Shown here: in pieces, positions 35,252-47,582 of the stretch
Position numbering within the stretch: position 1 is the stretch's first letter
How the letters are laid out: the number at the start of each line of letters is the position of its first letter
NCBI GenBank assembly: GCA_050084985.1
Contig: JBITNC010000001.1
Coordinates: 183,768,001-183,832,000, forward strand
Direction: 5' to 3'
DNA from: Nageia nagi
Lineage: Eukaryota > Pinophyta
DNA: 64,000 nt
The notes under the pieces: model-generated
The model's database searches: none
What the model was told of the DNA's origin: nothing
Seen by the model: the letters and a program-made list of their open reading frames with translations, nothing else
Made by a program: the position numbers and the translations under genes

Positions 35252-35962
35252 CTCCCCCTTAATGCAATATTGGGATAGAGTGAATAAGAGAGAAGAAAGA
35301 GAGAAAGTAGGAGAGTTCTCTTCCAAATAGATACAATGGAGATGAGAACTTTTTACATATTTGTGAAGTAAGAAAGATCTAATTTGAGACTCACTATTTT
35401 GCCAAATACAATCATTAACCACAACCAATTTCAATGTACATAAAGTAGTCATCCAACTAGAAGTCATGAAAAGTCTCCACAAACCTGCATACTCGAAGTA
35501 GGTAACTTGCAATATTAAGAGAACTTGCAAGTCAAAACCAACTCAAACAACAACATCAGTTAGATGTAACATGATCATATCAACAAGGATAGATACCATC
35601 ATAAACTAATCAATGGTGCACTATAAGTCATCACAAAGATGCCAAGCCAAAAAAACTCATAGTCATCTACTATATATATAACATGTGTTGATTATTAATA
35701 CAAAATAGAGCAAAATAAAATGCACATAAGAGTTCCTCACATATGGATAAATGAATAGTATCAAAAGATACATAAGATTTTCTCACACATGGATAACTAA
35801 ACAGTGCTAAATTGGCCAATTATTTTTACTTTAAAAATTTGTACAATTTCCTCACATAGAGTGAACTTACCATGAAGGTGTACAACAAAAATCAACACTA
35901 TATAGCATAAAATTCTACTAAGGATGAATTTCTCATCATAAACATGAATTTAGCATAAGAAT

Positions 35963-38960
35963 TCAAACTTCAATCCCCCTTAAGGGCAACTTCACCAACC
36001 CGATAGCATCCCTAAGCTTACAAAATTAAGCTTTTGGAAGGGGCTTGGTGAATAAATCAATAGAGTTCAAGGTGTATGGATAATACTCCAAGTGTATAAT
36101 GCCATCAAGAACCTTTTACCTAATAAAATGTACCTATATTTTCACACATTTTTTTCTCTAATGGAACACAAGATTCTTAGCTAAAGAAATCATCAATTGA
36201 TTATCTAAAGAAATCAAAGATGAGTCACCTTACTTATACCTATTTTCTTTTAGAATATGCCTTAGCCAAAAGGCTTCCTAGGCTACAACAAACATGGCAC
36301 GGTATTCAACTTTTATGGTGGAAAGAGAAATAGTAGGTTGCTTCTTAGAAGCCCAAGAGATAGGACCTGAACCAATGTTAAACACATACGTAGAGGTTGA
36401 TTTCTTATCATCTCTATCTCCCCCATAGTTAGAATATAAGAATCCAGAGAGACCAAATGAGGGTAACTTGGAATACTTGAGAGTAATATCCTTAATCCTT
36501 GCAACATACCTCAAGATTTGCTTAACAACATTGAGGTGATCAACATATAGTTTTTGCATGAATCAAGCCATTAGATTCATTTCAAAGGTAATATCTAGCT
36601 TGGAACTAATCAAATACAAAAGACTACCAATTAATTACTTGTAAGTTGTAGTATCAACCGATTGAGAGTCAGAGCTTAGATGAATAGTGATTCTAAGAGA
36701 GACTGGGATCATAGCATATTTAGACTCTTCCATTTCAAACTTCTGTAAGATGTATGATATATACTTAGATTGGCTGAGATAAGTACAATCCTTGTATTGA
36801 TACACTTACATTATAACATAGTAGTGCAAGAGAATAAGATCAATCATTTCAAATATTATCTTAAGTTTGGATATGCACTATTGAATGATCTCTTCATTAT
36901 TTTTAGTTATCATAAGATCATCTACATAAAGGAGAATCAAGACCATGTATTTTCTTTGATTGAGCACATATAGATCAAAGTAAAAAAAATACTTAGAGAA
37001 TCCAATATCTACAAGGTACCCTAAAATATTTTTATACCATGCTCTAGGTGCTTTCTTAAGTCCATATAATGACTTCTTTAACTTGCACATAAGGACTCTT
37101 TACCTTCCATAATGAACCCTTCTAGTTGATTCATGAAAATTTCCACATCTAAGTCACCATTGAGATATGCACTCTTGACTTCAAGTTGAAAAACTTTCCA
37201 TCTTTAAGCTACAAAAAGAGCAAGGATAATTCTCATAGTAGGCATCTTTGCTACGGGAGCAAAGGTTTTCTTATAATCTACATTGTATTTCTGAGCAAAA
37301 GCTTTGGCTACTAACCTTGCCTTATTTTTTTTAATATCCCCAACAGAATTGTACTCAACCTTGTAGATTCATTTATTACTAATTACATTTTTTTCATTAA
37401 GATAGGGAACCAAATCCCAAGTTTCATTTTTCATAAGTGCCTCATACTCCAATTTTATGGCTTCCATTTAGCACTCATGCTTAGAAGCTTCTTTGAAGGT
37501 TGAAGGCTCATGCTTATTGTCAATCTTAGCAAATAAGGATTTGTTCAAGGTCATACTTCTTGTTACCCTTTATTTTGAAGAATTTTATTCCTGAGGTGAC
37601 TTATCTATATCAATATCTAACTAGCTAGGTGCAATTGAAGATTCCATTGAATCATCAACATCCTATTTAGAAGTAGATTCTTTAGGAAGTTCATTGAACT
37701 TTACATCCTTTGAAACAAACATGACTTTGTAAGATGGAGAGTAGAGCTTGTAGCGTCTATGCTGACTATCATAACCCATAAAGATGCATTTTTCATCTTT
37801 TTTATATAAATTTTCCCTTTTCTCAAAAATAATATAGAAGAATACTTCATAACCAAATACCCTAAAGTAAGAAATGTTAGGTTTTCTTGTTGACCATGCC
37901 TCAAAAGGAGTTTACCCTAAATGGCTTTTATGGGACACCTATTCAAGGTATAAATAATAATGCTCACAACTTCACCTCATGAGAAACTAAGAATATTACC
38001 CAACATGCATCTAGCCATCTCCATAATTATTCTATTTTTTCTTTCAACAACACCATTCTAATAAGGAGTGTAAGGAATTGTAAACTGTCTCTTGATTCCA
38101 TACTTAGCACAATAGTCATTGAACTCATTACTATTATATTCTCTCCCATTATTTGATCTCATCATCTTGATTTTAAGGTTAGTTTGATTTTCAACAAAGG
38201 CCTTAAAAACCTTAAAAATCTCAAAAGTTTGATCTTTGTGCTCAAGTAGATACCCAAAGGTCATTCTACTAAAGTCATCAATAAAGGCCAAGATGTAAGA
38301 TGCTCCTCCAAATGACTTATTCTGAAATGGACCCATCAAATCTGAATGCATAATTTTAAGAGGTTGAGATACTCTTGTTGCCTTATCTTTTTCAAAATTT
38401 TATCTATGCATATTACCAAGAATGCATTTCTCGTATAGACCAATCAAAGGAGAAATTGAAGAAAAACCTTTCACAAGTTCTTAGTCTTTCATGAATTGAA
38501 TACTCTTATGGTTAATATGCCCTCAATGTTGGTGCCAAAGATTGCCTCTAGAACACATACTTGTAGCAAGACACATCTTTGATGGAACTTGATCCATAAT
38601 GTAGAGATCATCTTTCACTGATCCTTTAAACAACATGGTAAGTCTTTTCTTCATGCACCAAGATTGAGAGTTCAACTCAAACGAGTACCTTTTTCTAGCA
38701 ACTTGGATCATAGAGAGAAGGTTCATTCTAAGCTTAGGAACATAGAGCATATTTTCAAGAACCTTCTCATGAATCAACACACTTCCAATGCCTTGGATTT
38801 CAAGGATAGAGTTATCACCTATCATAACTGCATCTTTTCTATACTTGTGAAAGTTTTCAAACTTATCTTTTTCAAAGCATAGGTGATTAGTGCAACCAGA
38901 GTCAAAAATCTAATCACACAAAAAAGTTCAAGACATGGAGTAGAGCATCGTAATAAAATT
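35963..38960 (-). pseudogene. Copia-2 pol (broken)
   Basis: Minus strand, from high to low: protease 'DSGCTNH' near 38,900; 'LEIQGIGSVLIHEKVLEN' at about 38,780; the integrase core frame 38,058-38,351 with HSDLMGPFQ, FIDDFSRMTFGYLLEHKDQ and YGIKRQFTIPYTP; RT with YGLKKAPRAWYKN (about 37,040) and YVDDLM (about 36,905); RNase H with SWASKKQPTISLSTIKVEYR at 36,278-36,360. It ends at a TGA (35,963-35,965) next to LPLRGIEV. Frames are broken several times. The integrase keeps a first catalytic D and RSNNG (second D changed to N). Confidence 0.9.
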
Positions 38961-39125
38961 AGCTTGAATATTTTTCTTTCCTTTGAAGTTATTTACATTT
39001 TCATTACCTTTGTTCTTTTCTTTTTATAACAATCAACTTCTTTGTGACCTTAGATACCACAATAGTTACACTTACCATCAAAATTTCCCTTAGGATATGG
39101 ATTATTTCCTTTTTCTTTTCCATTT

Positions 39126-39922
39126 CATTACTTGAAGTGGTTGTTGTTGTTGTTATTCTTGCTATTATTATTGTTGTTCTTATTATTACCATTGTTCCTA
39201 TTGCTATTGTTGCCATTATCTCTTTTCTCAAACCTTTTGAAGGAAGAAGGATAAGATTTATTTTGATGGTTGAACTTCTCCTTGAAAGGAGTTTTGGTTT
39301 CTGCAAGAACAACATTATTATCTTTAGGAGAAGAAATCAACACTTTTTTGTTAAGATTTTTTTCATACTTCAAAAGGAGCCTAGAAAGGTTCTCAAGGGA
39401 GAAGACTTCTTCATTATCAAGCCTTGTTTCCATAACCATCATAAAGTTATCAAACTTTGAAGAAAGGCTTTGAAGAATGATGAAGACCATGAACTCACCA
39501 TTGATCTAATTACATCCACAAGTAATAATTTGGATCCTTAGATCAATGATTTTGTTCAAGTAGATAGCCATATTTTCATCTTCCCCTTAACAAGATTGAA
39601 GAAACTTTTAGAGAATGGTAAACTTTCTTGAAAACTTTGAACCAAGGTAGATTTGTTTAAGCTTATCTCAAGCTTTCTTTGCTAAGGTTGAAGAGGAAAT
39701 CATCAAGAGCACATCATTTGAAATTGCACGAAAGATCATGGAGGTTGCCAAATCATTCTTCATATTGTAAGCCTCTACTACCTTCTCATCTATAGAAGGT
39801 ACAAGGTTCTCATTCACTATTTACCAAAGCTTCCTTGCCTACAACTCAGCTCTCATTCAAGGTTCCCAAATCCAAAAGTTGGAACCATAAAGAATGTGTT
39901 TGGATAAAAATTAGTCTCCCAT
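39126..39922 (-). pseudogene. Copia-2 gag (with stops)
   Basis: Starts at ATG 39,920-39,922. Internal motifs are YLNKIIDLRIQ, CGCN then TAG at the same codon position as in Copia-1 and Copia-3, and MVFIILQSLSSKFDNF. The C-terminus is a long Asn-rich run (NNGNNKNNNNNSKNNNNNN) before HFK and a stop near 39,126. The capsid-like middle is well kept. Confidence 0.9.
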
Positions 39923-42591
39923 TTACTATATAAGAATGTGAAAAATAATAAGCATATGGTTCAATAAACAACACTATATGTTAATTTTTAACCAAGTAAA
40001 TAATTTATGTTAAATTTAACACTAGAGATATGTTTGATTTGATTCATAAGAGAAAATATTCTTTAACTTATATAATAACCCATGTACCCAAATACATTTC
40101 TCATCTCAAGAACCATAGATGTAGAGTGACATTGTTGAGGCTTATTTTCTTGTATAAAATTAGGCCTTCACCTGGATGCCCACACAAGAGGAGCCTAAGT
40201 ACTACCAATCTTCAACCATTTCACCTTGGTCAGTATTATACTCTCACAAGGAGAAGTACCTACTATTTTTCAAGGTTATGATGTATATTGAATCGATCAA
40301 ATTATTAATCTTGATTAGGTTTCAAGTTGTCCTCCTAGGTTATTAGGATAATCCCTGAATGGACATGCAAACATGTGGTATCACTACACACATGCCTATC
40401 CACCTATTGGAGTTATGTCTAGACCAATAGAGTACTTAAGGGTAATTGAAAAATATGAACTTTTCACCACTTGGATTATCAGACTTAAAGACTCTAATCT
40501 GCCTATCCTGACCTCATGGCTCCCAAAACAAGTCATGTTGCAGAATGTACATGTGAATATGTTCATTTTAGGGGGTTTCTCATATCAATATTTACATAAG
40601 TAAATAAATCAAAGTGCAAAACATGAAGTAAAGAGCTTAAAATGAAATATCATTCATTCATAAGTTGAAACCTAAGATTCCAATGGGTTTTGTTTACTAA
40701 CCTCTAAAGGACATCTTTACATATATCCATAATTTGCATAAGTTGACTTTGCATAAGAAAGAATAAATATTCAAGCATAAACTAAGTACTCAAGTATAAA
40801 CATGCCTCATTTTCATAATTTGCACAAGTCCATTAACTTTTCATAAGGATAAATACTTAACATGCATCATTTCTATAGCTTAAAAAATGTGCAATATGAG
40901 AATCTAAGAAATTCAAAGTAACAAACATGCAACTTTGACATAAGGATTTTAAGTAAAAAAATTCACATAAATTTTTTCCCCCTTTTTTGCTTAAAAAATG
41001 ACCCCTTCAATAAATGCTTAGTATAGTAAGCTAAATTACTTTAGAAAAAAAATTACCAAATTTATAATCACTAAGAAAATTACTTAAAAAATTTTGTCCA
41101 AGGCAAAATTTTAATTCTAGGCATTAAAAAATTTACTAAGTTGAAAGTAAAAAAAATTGTTGAAAAAATTACCTTCAAAAAATATTTATTTCCCCCACTT
41201 GCAATTTTAAGTATTATATTGAACCAAAGTTCATGAATGTAAACCTAAAATCATAATTTCTTTGACTAAAAAAGAAATGATGAAGCATTAAATTTGAACT
41301 TAGAGTTTACTCCAACTCAAAAAAAATTGCACTTTTAACTCCCACACAGTCCATGGCAAATCCATTAAATGACTAGTTGGTCGAAAAAAATGATCAAAAA
41401 ACTAGTAAGGACATTAATTATAATTTTATATTTTTTGAAGAAGAAAATAAACTCTAAGATATTAAGTACTGGCAAGAGTTAAATGCAAAAGAATTACTCC
41501 ACACTACTCAATAAAACCTGATTTAATGAAACTTAAGATGCAAGAAAAAAATGACAAAGCAATAAAAAAAAGGTTTTTTAAAAAAATAAGGAGGCGTAAG
41601 AGAGGAGGTAAAGGGAATAGGAGATGGCACAAGGAGGAGGTCACATTTGGGGGGAAAAGGTAGCCGACGGAGGGTGGAGTTAGCCAGCACATGGATAGAT
41701 ACCAAAATGAAAGGTCAAGTGGCTGGTGATAGAGGGAAGATTAGGTGGCGATGAGAGTTTATCACCACATGGAGAGGAGAGGAGAGTGGTCACATCACCA
41801 TGAAGCCAACAACATCGAACAGGTGGAGGTGCGACCCATAGTCAACGGTTGGCCATAGGTGAGAATATAAATCCCAACCCTTCTAAACCCTCAAACCCAC
41901 CATTTTTCCTAGAAGAATAGTTTGCACCCGACATGTAACCACTGAGATTGAGGGTCGACCAAAGTCTGGTTGGTTGGCCTCCCCCTTTGGAAAAGAGCTG
42001 CCTTCTAAAGAAAATCTCAATAAAATGCTTTTAAAAAAATGAAAGTTTATTTTATTTTGTAGATTATGTAAATATTGCAAAAACAAATTCAAACTTTTCT
42101 AAATTTTGATATATATATATATATATTTGTTTTGCAAAACAAATGCTACTTCCCCTTTTTTTTAATCAAGCTTTAAAAAAAAATTATAAAGGATATAATA
42201 TATATCAACTCCTTTAAAAAAAAAGAAGCTTAAAACCCTAGCCTTATAAAAGATATAGTATTTTATTTAAAGAAAATGCAATTTTTGCATACTATCCTCT
42301 TAAATAAAAAATATATCATTGTATTAAGCAATTTTGTAAAAAAAAATAATGCTACTAACATAAAAGGTTAGTGTAAATAAGAAAAAAATTGCATTGTACT
42401 ACTATTTTGACCATATTTTGCAAAAATAAACTAACACATCTCACAAAATATGTTAGTATCTTAAGAAATAGTAAAAAAAAAAAAAGAAAGAAAGATGTTA
42501 TACCTTCACAAATCTTTTACCTCAACAAGGATCTAGATGAACCTCCAAGATGAGGAATCTTCAAGGATGTGAAGAAGAGCTTCCATAATAA
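39923..42591 (-). other. Copia-2 untranslated leader
   Basis: About 2.7 kb. The part next to gag (40,120-40,565) is conserved with the leaders of Copia-1 and Copia-3. A GC-richer block at 41,580-41,990 resembles Copia-1's 8,240-8,540 only in short pieces. Confidence 0.7.
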
Positions 42592-42603
42592 GCTTTGATA
42601 CCA
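42592..42603 (-). other. Copia-2 primer binding site
   Basis: Minus-strand TGGTATCAAAGC, one change from the Met PBS TGGTATCAGAGC, next to the 5' LTR. Confidence 0.88.
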
Positions 42604-42605
42604 AA

Positions 42606-43083
42606 TAAAGGGATTACAATATAACTAATACAATCATAAACTTCCAAGATCATATGAAAGCTCACAAATGACATATAAATAACTCATAAAGCAATCTCAC
42701 AAAGATAACTCAAGATGTAAGTGGTTCCTCCAACTAGGAGTACATCCACTAACCAAATCTCACTTCTTAACAAATATAAACTCTTGCAATCCTCCTAAAA
42801 TATTCTCCTAAACACTATCCTATAGCATAAATTTACTTTAAAAATTGATATATAATCACAAACAGGAAGCCTTCTATTTATAGGCCAAAATCCCTCTTTG
42901 GATCACCATTTTATCCAATGTACAAAAGTATGAAATGCACATCCTTTTACCTAAGAGGCATGCTCATGACATAGAGTGTAGGACAAGTTATATTATCATA
43001 TTCACTTAAATACTTAAGGTATCAAATGATACCCTTAAGTATTAGTTAACTTACATAGAATATTATTACAAAACCTTTACAAA
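42606..43083 (-). mobile_element. Copia-2 5' LTR (outer end deleted)
   Basis: Matches the 3' LTR from 42,606 to about 43,083, where it breaks off within TTGTAAAGG, short of the TGTTGGAATG terminus. Element X LTR sequence follows directly. Confidence 0.88.
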
Positions 43084-43516
43084 AATCATGCGAGCATGAA
43101 CGTTCCTAAAGAATGAGGTTCTTTGACAAAAATCAATGATAACAGATATGATGATAAGTCAAAATGAGCATATGATCGTGGAAGTGGATGATAGATATTC
43201 GCTCAAGTGATAACAAGATTCAAATCTCAATTGATGATATTTAGAAACACCCAAGTGTAGGGTACCAACTATCCAAATATAAACTTGACATGCTTTCCCC
43301 AAGTAAGACATACATACATTTATATCAAGCATGATTCATCATTTGACCCCTTTAATATAGGTTGAAGCTATCCTAATGTACCTAACATAAAGCACAAGAA
43401 CACAACTTGAGAAATATGTAATAATAATGTAAAATATGACTAAATATGAATAAATGTGTATGTAAAGTTGCACCTAAGTGGGATCATGTTAAGAGGAACA
43501 CTTTTAGGTATCAACA
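43084..43516 (-). mobile_element. Element X 5' LTR (truncated)
   Basis: Direct repeat of 30,445-30,904. The remaining 380 bp or so are missing at the junction with Copia-2. Confidence 0.75.
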
Positions 43517-43517
43517 A

Positions 43518-44553
43518 GTTCTTCTCTATCGAACTTAGCTACACATGCCTAATATTGAACTTTGCCATCGTCTAACAATTTATTCAAGGCTTATTCATTG
43601 TACGAACTAGGTTTTTCATCATTGGGACCTAGTTCTTATTTTGGATCAAGAGAAATTAATCTCTTTTGTAAGCTATCTTGAAACATAACTGCAGGAGCTA
43701 GATATAATCTTATATTTCTTCTAAAAAAATTCTTAGCTTAACTTTTTTGTTATTCTTTACTTTGATTCTCTTCAATAGCATGAACTTATTTATCTTATTT
43801 TTATGATATCCTCCTTCTTTTGTGTCTTTAGTAGGATTACCATACTTTAATTCGCTCATATAAAGTAAGAATTTTTTCTTTTGTATTAATCTATGCACAA
43901 TCTCAGTAAATGGAAGTGCCACATAATCCAAAGTTATGAATTTTAACTAAGGATGGATATTGTGAACAAACATGGATGTAACATGTGACTCAGACAATGG
44001 CTCTTGTATCATGTTCCAAACCTTTTAAAATATTTGTACAAATTTATCAAATCTTTCATTTGGACCTTGTATAGTGCTTACTAGATTTGAAATTGTAATT
44101 TATCTAGGGGCATGATACTTGAAATGCATGTAAAATTTTGAAATAAGTTGTGCATAAAAATTGATATATTTAGCGGAAAAATATAAGTACCAAGTTCAGG
44201 CATCATCCCAAAGTGTAGTTGGAAAATATTTTACATCAAATTATCATCCACTCTGAACTTCAATTCAAACTTCATCTCAAAAGCATTAATATGAGCCATG
44301 GGATCTCCTTCACCTTGATATGAATAAAAAACATGTTCTACCTAAAGATCCAATGTGCTAACATTGTGTGAATTTTATCACATAATGGATTTAAATCCTT
44401 AGACCTAATAGCACGAAATCCAATTGATCTATTGTTATCACTTACATTTGAGCCCTCACTTATATCATCAAAATCATAAAGCATTTTCTTTAAATTAGTT
44501 TTGGTTGCATCATCAAAGCTATTAAACATAACAAGAAATTCAGTTGGTTCCAT
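43518..44553 (-). pseudogene. G1 gag N-terminal part (degraded)
   Basis: The ATG at 44,551-44,553 begins MEPTEFLVMFNSFDDATKTN on the minus strand, about 100 bp after the PBS. Broken frames follow, including 43,710-43,931 (KFLLYMSELKYGNPTKDTKE). A capsid-type 'GEGDPMAHINAFEMKFEL'-like stretch can be pieced together near 44,250-44,330. No zinc knuckle was found. The exact family of this gag could not be fixed beyond its Gypsy context. Confidence 0.6.
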
Positions 44554-44641
44554 TTATGAAACACAATATCAATCTTATCCAAAAACCTTAGGGTTTTTGG
44601 TACATTTAGTGAAGGATAAAAATATGTATTGAAGAAAAATT

Positions 44642-44652
44642 GAGTTCACCAA
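44642..44652 (-). other. G1 primer binding site (tRNA unassigned)
   Basis: Minus-strand TTGGTGAACTC, one base from the LTR end. Confidence 0.5.
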
Positions 44653-44653
44653 T

Positions 44654-45050
44654 TGTTATAAATGAAATAATAATTTATTAGGGTTATTTAAGATTAATTT
44701 AACCAAATAATAATAAAATAGTAGTAAATAGCAAAATATGAAAGATAAAAATGATCCTAAATGATCTAACTGACCTTGATCTAGCAAGATAATTGTTATT
44801 ATATTAATTGAACCTATCATAAAATAATCGCCATGATTTTGACATCATGAAATAATATGGTTCCTCTTCCACCACCAACCAAGACATCTTCTTTTCTAAC
44901 ACTTCTTGGACCTATCATGAAAATAATCAAACAGAGTGGAATTGCACTTTATTCCATAATTATAGCAAAATAAAGAATTGAATTACTTTAATAATTATAT
45001 ACCTAAAATATGATTTTTAATTAAATAAAAATTAAATTTAGGTGTTAACA
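44654..45050 (-). mobile_element. G1 5' LTR
   Basis: 397 bp, minus-strand TGTTAACA...TTATAACA. The part nearest gag matches 3,847-3,980 and the outer 20 bp match 4,550-4,571; the middle differs in length and sequence from the 725-bp partner. Confidence 0.65.
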
Positions 45051-45596
45051 ATATCTATATAGGGTTTGAGACTCTTTGATTTTCTTTCATTTATATTCTT
45101 GCTCCTAAACCTATAAAAATACACAATCAAAATAAGCAAATGCATTTAGAGGCCTTCAATGACCACAATAGAAACCTTGCAAAACTACCATGATTATTAA
45201 AGATAAAAATGATAAAGATAGAAAGGTGAAATGATGAATCTTATTTGACCATGATGTTGGAGTAAATATATCATAATGATATTGAACTAGATTAAAGATA
45301 AAGGTCATAATGGATCTACCAAATATGGAGGTACAAATTAAAAAGTGCCAAACATTGATGATATCCTCTCTGAAATATGATAAATGTTGTATGTTAATGA
45401 TGTGGGTGTCCAAAATATTTTAAATGTTGAATGATGAAGGTTGAAGGATAAAACATGGTAGAATGGAGCTACAAAAACCTTTATCATTGTATAGTAAAAT
45501 CCTTGGTGCAAAGCTCCAAAAATATCTTTTGATCTCAATATTTTTAAATGGAAATATATTTACATATCATGAAAATGAAGTTTGGTTTATGATGAG
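45051..45596. other. AT-rich flank, no gene recognised
   Basis: Only short frames are present, and no domain or boundary was seen. Confidence 0.45.
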
Positions 45597-46012
45597 TGTT
45601 GGGAATTATAATATAATATTGTGTAATATTTTTATTTAACTTAAATTCAATTAATGCTTAAAGTATCTTTATATATCTTAAAGTATTAAGGGAATAAATA
45701 TAGAAACACCTTTAACCTTACCCTTGGGTAAAAGGAAGGTTACAGGGTGGGTTTCTTCTTATAAATAGAGAGGTACCCCTCTTATTATGTAACTTGATGA
45801 AGCATGGTAATGCTTGTCTTGAGAATTTGTAAGAGAGTTATCTTGTGAGAAAGTAATAGGAAGAATGGTTCAAAGTGGATGTACTCCCAAGAGATAGAGC
45901 CACTATACTTGATGTGTTATCTTTTATGTGATTGTTTCTTATTTACTTAGATGGTTGAATGATAGATTTGTTGGAGATCACCTTGGTTTTATAGAATTCT
46001 TCAATTCCATCA
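45597..46012 (+). mobile_element. Solo Copia-type LTR with target duplication
   Basis: TGTTGGGAATTATAAT at the left and TTCCATCA at the right, 416 bp, flanked by ATGAG on both sides (45,592-45,596 and 46,013-46,017). It shares the layout of the Copia-3 LTR: CCTTACCCTTGGG block, TATAAATAGAG box, GTGGATGTACTCCCAAG block. No internal element sequence is attached, so it is a solo LTR left by recombination between the two LTRs. Confidence 0.9.
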
Positions 46013-46017
46013 ATGAG

Positions 46018-47566
46018 GACTTTGGGTCAACGAGAGGAAAGGGAATTTGGAAAGGACTAATAGTCAACACTATGGGTCTTTTCTATCTCTCATGATCAAA
46101 AAGGTTGAGTCCATAAACAATGATGGTTGTTCCTTTGGTAATGGTGATAGAGAGAAGGTAAAGGGTCTAGTTATGGTGTTTATTGAATTCCAAGACCTAG
46201 TCATTTCGAATGATGCAAAAGAGGTCTGGTAGAAATGACAAACCATCCTAGAATGATGTAGTAGAGGAATATTCGTATTTAGAAATGCCCATGCACTTGG
46301 TTATAAGGAGGATTTCTATCCAGTACAAATAAATATTGTAGTATTGGGATTGACAGTAATGACTTTTCTTAAGTATCTATCCTCCACCTACCAAGTTTTT
46401 TTGACTTAACAAGAGAGATTTTTCCAACAAGTTGTTGAAGAATTCACTATCAACGATAAGAAGGGAGAAAGGAGGATGAATGACTAGTGCATCAACCCAA
46501 TTTTGACTCTTAATGGAGGAATGGATTAATATGGGGGACTGTATTGGCAACAATATCAAGGAAGGGAATTGTCGAAGGTGCTAAAAATGAGTACATGGAT
46601 GAAGCTCAATTTAGGGGTTTTAGTAGCTAACACAAGGGTAGGAAAAGGGTTTCAACCCTCATTTTATATTCTTGTTGTATATGGTATGCATATTTTTGAA
46701 GACCTCAAGAGGAGGATATTTGTGGAAGGGTCTATCATATCAAAATATATAGGGATGGAGTGGTAGGCCAAAATGGTGGATATATAGATGGCAATGAGGC
46801 CATGAATAAAGATTGCATTGGAGAGGATCCATCAGTTGAATGTGTAAGGAAAAAATATTTCAATTTTTTTTCTTTTCAAAGTTGATTTCACCTCTATTAG
46901 AAGCTTAGTTTGAAGGATACACCTAATGAACACATGTTTTCTCTTAGATTTAGGTGGTTAACAATGAAGGGTAGAAATAAACCCTAGAACTTACTCTTCG
47001 AAAGGAGGGCTTTTAGGATGTAAGATTTAAGTTTTTTCAAATCCCAATAAATTATTTTTATTTCGCTCATAAAGATGTAAACCAAACAACCCTCCATTTA
47101 GTTGGAGGAGAAATTATGGATGGATGTGTAGGGGCAAGGAAAAAGGTTTTCAAACCCTACTCCTAGCCTTGATGTAAAAGTTTGGTTATCCTTGGGAAAC
47201 TTGGAGGATCCATTGCTAGTACACTTTTTGGAGATCCAAAGCTCTTTCTCCAAAACTTATATGATCATCTAAGAGATTTTGTGAAACATGTGCAAGTGAG
47301 AATTTATTCCCTAACGACCAATCTCCAATAATTGTTTCCCTCTCTAGAGGTCTTGAGCTTTGACTTCAAATAAAAGATAACTTGTTAAGAGTCTTTTTGA
47401 ATTTTGAATGTTTTATTTCAACTTAGAGCTTTATTGAAAATATGTAAGGTCAATCATTGTAAAGGTTTTTAAGGCTACCTTCAAAACCCACTCATTCTAC
47501 TCCAATAAAAAAAAGAATCATCTAACATATACAAATATTTTTAATTAATCAACATATATGTTTGGT
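46018..47566 (+). other. Unrecognised remnant ending in an A-rich tail
   Basis: Plus-strand frames at 46,047-46,232 and 46,569-46,766 are short and broken. A run AATAAAAAAAAG lies near 47,503-47,514, which could be the tail of a retroposed or LINE-type fragment. No domain was recognised, so no family is claimed. Confidence 0.3.
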
Positions 47567-47582
47567 AATAGTGGGTTACCTA
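47567..47582. repeat. SINE target site duplication, left copy
   Basis: AATAGTGGGTTACCTA, identical to 47,864-47,879. Confidence 0.93.

Larger units (their letters stand above)
34729..43083 (-). mobile_element. Copia-2: Ty1/copia element, minus strand, right end truncated
   Basis: Close relative of Copia-1: left (3') LTR 34,729-35,251, purine tract, RNase H, RT, integrase, protease, gag, long leader, Met PBS (42,592-42,603) and right (5') LTR 42,606 to about 43,083. The outer 22 or so bases of the right LTR are missing and no target duplication is found, so a deletion removed that end with part of element X's LTR. All genes are broken by stops and frameshifts. Confidence 0.92.
30090..43516 (-). 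mobile_element. Element X: old LTR element, interrupted by Copia-2
   Basis: The 815-bp left (3') LTR at 30,090-30,904 and the truncated right (5') LTR at about 43,084-43,516 are diverged direct repeats. The boundaries TGTTGATATG and ATCAACA give TG...CA ends. A purine tract (minus-strand AGGGGAGAATC, 30,905-30,915) borders the left LTR. Inside are repeats, LTR-like scraps, a plant-mobile-domain pseudogene on the plus strand, and Copia-2. No RT or gag of its own was found, so it may be non-autonomous. It lies in the gag region of G1. Confidence 0.7.
3847..45050 (-). mobile_element. G1: old Ty3/Gypsy element, split by three later insertions
   Basis: G1 survives in four islands: 45,050-43,518, 30,087-28,717, 17,422-15,570 and 7,236-3,847, together about 8.1 kb. 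Read on the minus strand they give LTR, PBS, gag, protease, RT, RNase H, integrase, 3' non-coding region, purine tract, LTR. This is the Gypsy order (integrase last). The interruptions are X (30,090-43,516), Gypsy-2 (17,423-28,716) and Copia-1 (7,237-15,569), each flanked by a 5-bp target duplication in G1 sequence. All coding domains carry many stops and frameshifts. The RT and RNase H motifs resemble the Tat/Ogre branch, judged by eye only. Flanking 5-mers (ATAAT on the left, ATATC on the right) do not form a clear target duplication. Confidence 0.8.

Noticed and set aside
39044-39460. Plus-strand open frame of 138 codons
   Set aside because: It is the reverse complement of the Asn-rich gag tail of Copia-2; hydrophobic V/I runs come from antisense AAT/AAC repeats.
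46047-46766. A host protein-coding gene
   Set aside because: Frames are short, broken and unrecognised; an A-rich tail nearby hints at a decayed retroposon instead.
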